Assembly: GCA_027257055.1 (NCBI GenBank)
Contig: JAPVLO010000003.1
Coordinates: forward strand, 7,567,501 to 7,631,500
Length of the DNA stretch: 64,000 nucleotides
Source of the DNA: Cephalopachus bancanus
Taxonomy: Eukaryota > Chordata > Mammalia > Primates > Tarsiidae
Direction of reading: 5' to 3'
Numbering within the stretch: the stretch's first letter is position 1; each line of letters opens with the position of its first letter. The notes under the pieces are model-generated. The model saw only the letters and a list, made by a program, of their open reading frames with translations. It did no database searches and had not been told where the DNA came from. Shown here one piece after another: positions 56,360-64,000 of the stretch. A program made the translations under genes and the position numbers.

Positions 56360-57630
56360 TAAGTTCTGCAGTTCTTTCAGTTGATTAAAGAAATAATTTT
56401 ATAATACAGTCTAGATTTATTGAAGCATGAGATAAAAAAAATTAGGAGAATACAATTACACAGGAACTTCTGTATCCTACTGCCTTGTTTAGCTTGTGAA
56501 GTATACTGAGATGGAGAACGATGGCTACAATGAAAATGAAATCCTGTGGGCCCGTCGTTTTGTGGATAGATTTATTTTTATAGTTTCCTTAGTGTTTGTC
56601 TGAAGGGGAAAAGACATAACACAAGAATGGGAACAATAAAATATCTCATTTTGTACCTTCAACTATTGGCAGGTATAAGTAATACCTTATGTTTACATAT
56701 TACCTATTTTAGAGAGTGAAGTATTTTATGGACACCTATTCATTGTCAGCACATTCCTCACCTGCATGCAACCTCCATAGTGGACCATTTGTATACATTC
56801 AGTCAAACAATTGCCTAATGCCAGCTATTTTTTTCATCTGTGATCAATTAAATCCAGTTAATTCATTTTTCCATTTCATTAATTGGATATTTGGTCTGAT
56901 ATTCTGACTGGGTTTTAATACAGTGCATTCAAAATTATGGTAAAATAATAGAATAAAACTGCCACAATCTCTGTTTTTAAATGCATTTTGGTATATTCAA
57001 TAATAATTAGAGTCACACTGAAGTCCCAATATAGGAAATTGTCTACAAATCCTGCTTCCCTCAATTTTGAATTGAAATTCAGGACATTTCAGAAGATTTA
57101 CTTTAGGAAAAGCGTTTAAATCTCAATCTTCCAATCATTCTTTCATTTAATATTAAACATCTATGGAGAAGCTACTGTAAGCCCAGGAAAGGCAAAGCTG
57201 CACATTATCTTTTAAGGAATATAGTTCATTATATACACAGGCAGTATAATAAGGTAAAAGTGAATATATATTAGGAGTTTTAAAAAGCCATTTTAACTAC
57301 TTGCTAAATCATGACTAAATTGGGCTAAAAGGATAGGGAAAGCATTCTAGGCAGAACAGATATCTTTCGGGAACAATAAAATTGTTAAATAGCATGGCAA
57401 AGTCAGTCGTGGTTAGAACAGAAATTGGTTGAAGTGGTAGAAGATGTGGCTTTCATGGTAGCCTTGTTTAGAGTGTTTCACCAGGATCCTTAAAAAGAGT
57501 CATTAAAACAGAGGAGTGGCATGTTTGGATTCCCATCTCTTTGGCAATGGTGTTAGTATCACAGGAAGACTGGAAAACATAAACCAGTAAATTCAGCAAA
57601 ATTTACTTATCACAATTAATTCTTTACAAG
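56360..57630. other. Unassigned DNA
   Basis: No gene or repeat recognised. The longest open frame here (56716-56907, 63 codons) has no coding character that I can see. Confidence 0.4.
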
Positions 57631-57637
57631 ACTCTAA

Positions 57638-57850
57638 TATAGAGGTTAAAATCATAAACTCTGGACCCTGATCCTGGCACTGTCCAGCTGTGTGACTTTT
57701 GGCAAGTCATTGTTTTATCTTCCCTGTGCTTTATGTTCCTCATCTGTGAAAACTATAATAATAATACAAGTCTTAGTGTTAATATAAGGATTTAATCAAT
57801 CCATATAGGTAAAATAGTTCAGTGTCTTAATAAATGATAGCTAATAGTTT
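57638..57850 (+). mobile_element. MIR SINE
   Basis: The tRNA-derived mammalian-wide repeat is recognisable: AGGTTAAAATCATAAACTCT, CCAGCTGTGTGACTTTTGGC, AAGTCATTGTTTTATCTTCC, TTCCTCATCTGTGAAAACTA, TAATAATAATACAAGTCTTA and a terminal TTAATAAATGATAGCTAATA. About 210 bp, strongly diverged, as expected for an insertion predating placental radiation. Confidence 0.85.
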
Positions 57851-57859
57851 TATTTAGCC

Positions 57860-59380
57860 TGTCTTATAAAAGTCCTCTAATTCTTCATTAAAAAAATATT
57901 TCAGTCACATTTCTTTACAGTAAATCCTACTTTCTTGTCAGTGAGCTTCCTGCGCTGCCATGCTGCTTTCTTTATATTCTTTTTTTTTAAATCTCTTAGC
58001 AAACTGTTTTGATCCTATGGTTAGTATTTTTTTTACTTAGTCTTCCACCTCATCTAAGCTGTATTTCTTGTAGAAGTCTCACATTGCCAGAATCTACTTT
58101 GTATTTTCCTTCTCATTCTGGTGTAAATGCATGGAGGAGAGTGGTCAAAGGAAAACTGGGTTAACTGTAACACATTATAGTGGACAAAGAAAAAGGACCC
58201 TTGTTAAGCTACAGGAAGTCTTGAAGACCCATGTGTATGGGAGGCAGCAGGTGCTGGCTGTAGGGACCACAAGGTTTCATATCAGTCTACCTAAAAGAGA
58301 CACTACCTTAGCCAAAGGACAAATTCATTCATGTCCCTTTTGTCACAGTCTCAGATCAGATTGACTCAAGAATCAGTAAAAACAAGGGAATTAGACAATG
58401 GTGAATCAAAAGTATAAGTTGGGGGAAAAGTGAGTAGGTTCTATAACTATTTACTCTCTTATTCATTCAGGGGAAAAATGAATGTCTTCTTTTTCTGCCT
58501 CTGTATTTGTTGCTGGGGATAGAGATAAACTTGGCACCAATTTTGTCTTGAGATCGTAGGGAGTGGGGAAAACAAACAAGGAAAATGGACAATTATGAGT
58601 CAGCACTAAAAGTGCTCAGCTTGCTCAGATGAAGAGAATTCTCCATTGCGGAGGCTCAGAGAGGACAATCACCTGACACAATAGCACTTTCTGGAGGTAA
58701 CATTTGTTACTGTTAGAGACTGTTTATTCTCTGCCTTTTCTTACTTTTCACTTGGTTATTTATTTGTTGCTGTATTTAGGTGGGTGAGGTCACTGAGGTG
58801 TGTTTGCTACTCAGTGAGGAGCAAAGCCCTGCAGGTGAAATTTGATTTTGATTAGATGAGGAGCCAAAAGTGAGTCCTCCAAGGTGCTCCCTGGCATAAC
58901 CTTTGGAAAACTTAGATGAATGATAATAAATAAATAGAAAACTTTGACATTTGTCTATAATTTGAGTTTTACAAAATATTGGCTTCTCTTTAAGGACACA
59001 GATATATTCAAGTGCCCAATTAGGGTCTACATGGGATGTTATAGGGAAAAAATAAGAAGCAAAAGCAATGTTTTTGTAGTTTATTAAACCAGCTTTTTAA
59101 TATTCTAAAGTTATTATGAGTATAGGAAGCTATTGTAGGTGAGATATCATCATGGTCAAAAACTTTAACAAAATCATTTTGTCTGTCTGCAGAGCAATCA
59201 TTCTTCTTTTACATTAGAGGTGGAAATTTGCTTCTTTACTTTTATTAGTTTTTGACAAAAAAGAGATAATTTCACGATAATTTAGCTTCAGTTAAAAACC
59301 AACATAATTAGAGGAATAATACTAGAACTTTACTTTTCATCATATAAAAAAATGCAACTCATGATAGATTACATAAATAC
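57860..59380. other. Unassigned DNA
   Basis: No supported feature. A 77-codon frame at 58131-58364 (MEESGQRKTGLTVTHYSGQR...) contains two SGQRK stretches, encoded by AGTGGTCAAAGGAAA and AGTGGACAAAGAAAA, about 14 codons apart. No conserved domain is recognised. Confidence 0.4.
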
Positions 59381-59384
59381 TTAC

Positions 59385-60605
59385 CTGTAAAACCTCAAAG
59401 TATAAAATGTAGGCTCAATGCTTCATGACATGATCTAGGAAAGGATTTTTGGACAAGAACTCAAGAGCATAGGCAACAAGAGCAAAAGTAGACAAACGAG
59501 ATTGCATCAAACAAAAGCTCTGCTCAGCAAAGAAAATAATCAACATAGTGGAGAAAAATCTATAAAACAAGAGAAAATCTTTGCAAACTATGTATCTGAT
59601 AAGGGTGTAATAATCTGATTTTAAAATGGACAAAAGGCCTCAATAGACATCTTGCAAGTGAAGACATACAAATGGCCTATAGGTATATGGAAAAAAAAAT
59701 AGTTCAACATTATAAATTATTAGGGAGATGCAAATCAAAACCACAGTGAGATATCATTTTACTCCTGTTAGAATGGCTATTACAAAAATAAACAAATGCT
59801 GATGAGGATGTGATGAAAGGGGGACTTGTACACACTATTTGCATGAATGCAAATTAGTCCATCTACTATAGAAGACAGTGTGAAGGTTTCTAAAAAAACT
59901 TAAGAATAGAACTGCTGTATGATCCAGCAATCCCATGACTGGGTATATACTCAAAAGAAATGAAATCAATATGTCTAAGAGATATCTACATTCCCATGTT
60001 TACAGCAGAACTATTCATAATAGCTGAGATATGGCATCAATCCAAATATACATCAACAGATAAATGGATAGAGAAAATGTGTATATGCAGTGGAATACTA
60101 TTCAGCCATACAAAAGCACAAAATCCTGTCATTTTTTTGGCAACATGGATGAATCTGGAGAACATTAAGTTAAATGAGCCAGGCACAGAAAGACAAATAT
60201 TGAATGACAGCATTTGTAGGCAGAAATCTAAAAATGCTGATCTCACAGAGATAAAAAGTAAAATAGAAGCTAACAGAAGCTGAGGAAGAAAGTGAGGAGG
60301 AGGAATGAAGAGATAAATTGGGCAACAGGTACAGGGTCACAGTTAATAGGCAGAATAAACTCTGGCATGTGATTGTACAGGGATAAATATAGTTAACAAT
60401 AGTGTATGGTGTATTTCAAAAGAAGTTAGAAGAAAGGACTTTGTGTGTCCTCACCATAAAGAAACAATGAATGTTTGAGATGATGGAAATGATAAGTACT
60501 CTGATTCAACCACTGCAAAATGTGTACATGTATCAAAACATCTCACTCTACCTTATAAGTATGAACAGTTATTATTTGTCAGCTTAAGAGTTTTAAAATC
60601 TGTGC
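59385..60605 (+). mobile_element. 5'-truncated L1 (L1MA-like), ORF2 end and 3' UTR
   Basis: Begins in the ORF2 C-terminal region (GATCTAGGAAAGGATTTTTG, CAAGAGCATAGGCAACAAGA, TGGACAAAAGGCCTCAATAG, GTATGATCCAGCAATCCCAT, TGGAATACTATTCAGCCATA). The 3' UTR follows (GGGATAAATATAGTTAACAA, AATGTGTACATGTATCAAAA, TATTATTTGTCAGCTTAAGA). Frames are partly open (MKSICLRDIYIPMFTAELFI, 59960-60283) but truncated. Confidence 0.88.
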
Positions 60606-60609
60606 ATGG

Positions 60610-61235
60610 GTACACTTATTATTTAATAACAGTAATATCTACTTTTGATGCTTAGCAGGTTCTGTTGGAAGATTTGTAAATATATTACCTTTTTAATAAC
60701 CACATCCATTTATTTTGGAAACAACAGTTGTAAATATAGAAGGGTATCCAGAAACAAAATATATCCATGAGGTGCCAAAATAGATGCTTAAATATTCTGA
60801 ACTAAATTCCAACTCATTTGTTATAGGAACAATTAGTTTTTTTCTGTGAAAATCCCTGTGTCATAATTTTTTTTTTAATAGCCTATCTGTCTTAAGAACT
60901 TTGCTTTCTGAAATACTCAGTGGCTAATATTCTGGGGAACATGTTTTGTAAATGCTACCTTCCTCCTGCTGCTGAGGGAACTCTATCTACAAGTTAATTT
61001 TGTACATAAGTAGATTAGTTTTACTCCAGTCTTTGTGAGATGCCATCCATATAGAATATTGAGCAGACAAAAGACTAAGAAGTAGCATTTATCATTCCCC
61101 AGGCTTTCCCTCCAAATCGAAAGCCCTTAGGACTAGCAGTGCTTTTATTCAATAACTTATTACTGCCCACTAATTTAAAACTAATTAAAAATCATCTGCA
61201 ACATTTACATTATTTCTTTAAACATATTTTCTAAG
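60610..61235. other. Unassigned DNA
   Basis: No gene or repeat recognised in this AT-rich stretch. Confidence 0.4.
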
Positions 61236-61239
61236 AAAC

Positions 61240-61925
61240 TTAAAAGATAGAAAATTCTAAAAAATAATATAATAAATACACATATCCTGAGATTGATAGT
61301 TTCTCACATATTGTCATATTTGCTTTATACTTTAGATAAATGAATTTAGTATTACAGACAAAATTAAATTTTATTTTTCTCTCTTCCCTAGAGCCATTAC
61401 TCACTTCTTTCTGCAAGATATGTATTTTGCTTAATTTTCATATTTATATGATACAGTCTATCATTTTCTATCTTATGGGTATTTTCCCCACTCACTGTTT
61501 TTAAAATTTATACATATTATTCCAGATATGGTTCTAGCTCAATCTTTAATCTGTGTAGTACAATTCCATCTCATCAATATATCACATTTTATTTATCCAC
61601 TCCTCTGATGAGAGGCATTTTTTGCATCTGAACCCTGCTAAATGAAATTTTCTTTCTGTACTTGTGAAAATATTCTTTAGGAAATTATTTAGAAAAGAAT
61701 TATTGAGTTTCTGTATGTGCATGTATAGTTATGCTAAATACTGCTAAATTGTAGTTTAAAACACTTTTACCAGTTTACACTCTTTCCAGCAGGAGGTAAG
61801 AATTCCCATTCCCCCCTATCCCATCAGTACTTTCAGTTGTCAAATTTTAGTGTTGCTGTTACTGCCAATCTGAAGAATAAGGGTATCTCTGAAAGTCCAT
61901 TTGTATCTCAATAACTGTCAACAAT
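61240..61925 (-). mobile_element. Ancient antisense L1 (L1ME-like) 3' region
   Basis: In reverse orientation: ATACAGTCTATCATTTTCTA, GTACAATTCCATCTCATCAA, TTTATTTATCCACTCCTCTG, ATGAGAGGCATTTTTTGCAT, then CCAGTTTACACTCTTTCCAG and AAGGGTATCTCTGAAAGTCC. This is the order of 3' UTR and ORF2 end seen in old L1s read backwards. Confidence 0.7.
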
Positions 61926-61939
61926 TAAAAGCAATATTA

Positions 61940-62223
61940 GGCCAGGTGCAGTCCCTCATCCCTGTAACCCCAGAACTTTGGGAGGCTGAGACAGAAGGAC
62001 CACTTGAGGCTAGGAGTTTGAGAACAGCCTGGGCAACCTGGTGAGACCCTGTCTTTATAAAATAATTTTAAAAATTAGCTGGGTGTGGTGGCACACACCT
62101 GTAGTCACAGCCACTTGGGAGGCTGAGGCAGAAGGATGGCCTGAGCCCAGGAGGTAAAAACTGGTGGGCCCTGTTCGTTCCATTGCACACTCCAGCCTGG
62201 GTGACAGAGTAAGACTCTGACTC

Positions 62224-62275
<52 letters not shown>
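61940..62275 (+). mobile_element. AluJ-like SINE with (GA)n tail
   Basis: A sense Alu runs from GGCCAGGTGCAGTCCCTCAT to GGGTGACAGAGTAAGACTCT, followed by a (GA)n run (62228-62275) in place of a pure A tail. The left and right arms are separated by AATAATTTTAAAAATTAGCT. General primate Alu type, diverged. Confidence 0.93.
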
Positions 62276-62279
<4 letters not shown>

Positions 62280-64000
62280 TCTTCCATTAATGACATAATT
62301 TGAAAGTGTTAGAGAAGACTTAGGGAAAAATGTATCCCGGTGAGGATGGAAACTTTTTTTTTCCCCCAGAGAAATGTGTTATACTGCTATCTTAGACTTT
62401 TCTCTTTGGAAACACATATAACACATATTGCAGAAAAATAAGAAATTAGAATGCAAATTTTCTACTTGAAGTAGCCCTGAACATATGAAGGTCAGATTAA
62501 CTACAATCTTTAGTAATTGTTAGTTTGAATGTTACAAATTTGTTTTTTATAATTTAAAAATAATTATACTAGATAGTCCTATTTAAACAAGCTCTCTTTG
62601 CATTTTCATGCTTCTAAAAATAATTAAAACTGTAATAGTTTAAAAAAAAGCAGAATTGATCAAGAGAAAAGATGAGATGAGAAAAATAAATTGAATTACA
62701 TATAAAATTTTAATAGAATAAAATAAGCATAAAAAGGTTTGTATAAATGTAAAACTGTTGTTAATAGCATTAGAAGAACTGCTTCTCCACCCTTATTATC
62801 TTTCATCTCACTCATATACCCTACACTCCAACTGTACTGGATTCTTACTTCTGCAAATTTCCTGAGAACTTTAACAACTCAGTACCATTGTGTATATTTT
62901 TCTTACCTGTGTCATAGGGACTGCTGAATTTCTTCATCATCCTTGGTACATAGTAACTCTTTCCCAATTTCCTACATAGTTGGATATGCCATATCACTAG
63001 AATCCAACAGAGACAGTGAATAGAGGAGACATGCCATTACTATGCCTCATCTATAAAATAATCACAGTAGAATCTTTCTTATTTCTCCTTCAAAGTCTTC
63101 CTTGAAGAATATCTGAGTGGCACACATTGATAACCATTTCAAATACATAAAACAAAATCTTCAAACTATCCAAAATGGAATGGTATATTTACTATACTGC
63201 CCATGAATGACTATAGCATTGGACACAATTTGTTGCCTACTGAATTTTTATTTGTACTCCCTACTTGCTACATTTCCTAAATCACATGACTGCATTCTTA
63301 ACTTCAAAGGTAAATTCCCAGATGACTGCATTAAGAATGCCCTCACCAACCTGAACTAGTTACATAACTGAGAAATAAATGTCTATTTGGTTTGAGTCAG
63401 TATACACTTTTTTGATCTATCTCGTTATAGTTAACATCGTCCTACCTAATGGAAAATGCTATCTTTTGGGATTCCATCTAGGGAATTCAACTTTAATAGG
63501 ACCATTTTGAGAATCTATGTTGACTTTTAAAAGTAGAAACACTTGGTGTCCTTCACTGAGTTTTAAAATTCTATTTGCAACTCTTTTACGGTGCGTTCAA
63601 TTTTTATGTACTTATCTGCCTCCATCATCTTTTAAACATGGAAATACTAGAGACAAGTAAATTTTTCTATTCATTGTTATATCCATGTTGCCTACTAGCA
63701 CAGAGCTTGAACTAAAAGCGAAACTAGAAGTGTTAGAAATTTATTGGGAAAAGTTGTACATAGGATAAAGAGGGTGAGGCAAAAAGAACCTGCAGACCCC
63801 AATGCGTCTCTTATTTTAGTGGAGATCCAAGAAAGTTTTAGTCAGGCCATTGGTGTCCTGAGAAAGGGTTGCCTGATGAAAATTCCAGGCTTAAGAAAGA
63901 GTGGTGCAGCTCTAGTAACTCCAGCATGGTGGCTCAGTAATGGACTTGGAGCAGACTGAGGACAGCAGTGGTGAATTTAATTGAATGGTAGCTAGGGATG
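62280..64000. other. Unassigned DNA to window end
   Basis: No gene or repeat recognised. A 71-codon frame at 63744-63959 (MGKVVHRIKRVRQKEPADPN...) has no motif I know. It could be chance or a fragment of an old LTR; I cannot tell. Confidence 0.4.

Noticed and set aside
1..64000. Host protein-coding genes
   Set aside because: Every open frame over about 100 codons coincides with L1 ORF1/ORF2 relics, their reverse strands or Alu sequence. No exon-like series with splice sites and a recognisable protein was seen.

Overview
The window is AT-rich vertebrate nuclear DNA with no bacterial, phage or plasmid features and no recognisable host gene. It is a transposon-filled stretch of a primate genome. 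Dimeric 7SL-derived Alu SINEs identify a primate: four worn AluJ-like copies and at least fourteen copies of a different, lineage-specific Alu. The lineage-specific type carries changes absent from the human Alu consensus as I know it and lacks the insertion typical of lemur and galago Alus. With several non-human L1 lineages also present, a tarsier (Carlito/Tarsius) is my best guess. That is inference from remembered consensus sequences, not a database match.

Layout. 1-3.7 kb: unassigned DNA with two lineage Alus. 3.7-17.4 kb: an old sense L1 (3700-8127, remnant to 15905) hosts an older L1 3' end at 5061-5999, two lineage Alus and a near full-length antisense L1 ('L1-A', 8139-15787). An old antisense L1 piece, an MLT2/ERVL-like solo LTR (16450-16934) and a short L1 3' end follow. 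17.4-23.4 kb: mostly unassigned, with a lineage Alu, an L1M ORF2 fragment and an L1 3' end that received an Alu. 23.4-33.05 kb: a sense L1 (23425-26128) beside a long antisense L1 (26436 to about 33050) containing an AluJ, a tiny L1 3' end with a 15-bp target-site duplication, and a lineage Alu. 33-36.6 kb: unassigned DNA, an ancient L1 3' end and an old Alu.

36.6-54.0 kb is the most structured part. One host L1 ('L1-H') is split by L1-B (antisense, 38154-44233, 15-bp target-site duplications, the best-preserved L1 here) and by L1-C (sense, 45063-52022). L1-C carries tandem ~427-bp monomers in its 5' UTR. The 5' ends of L1-B and L1-C face each other about 830 bp apart, which places two L1 promoters in divergent orientation. 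54-64 kb: unassigned DNA with an AluJ, a lineage Alu, old L1 fragments, one MIR and an AluJ with a (GA)n tail.

All L1 reading frames I could follow are broken, so nothing here should encode an active retrotransposase. The most unusual observations are the monomer-type L1 5' UTR in a primate, the lineage Alu whose B-box region folds into a perfect tRNA-like T arm, and a 40-bp fold-back hairpin at an L1-in-L1 junction. Family names (L1M, L1ME, MLT2, MIR, AluJ) come from recognition by eye and should be read as 'like'.
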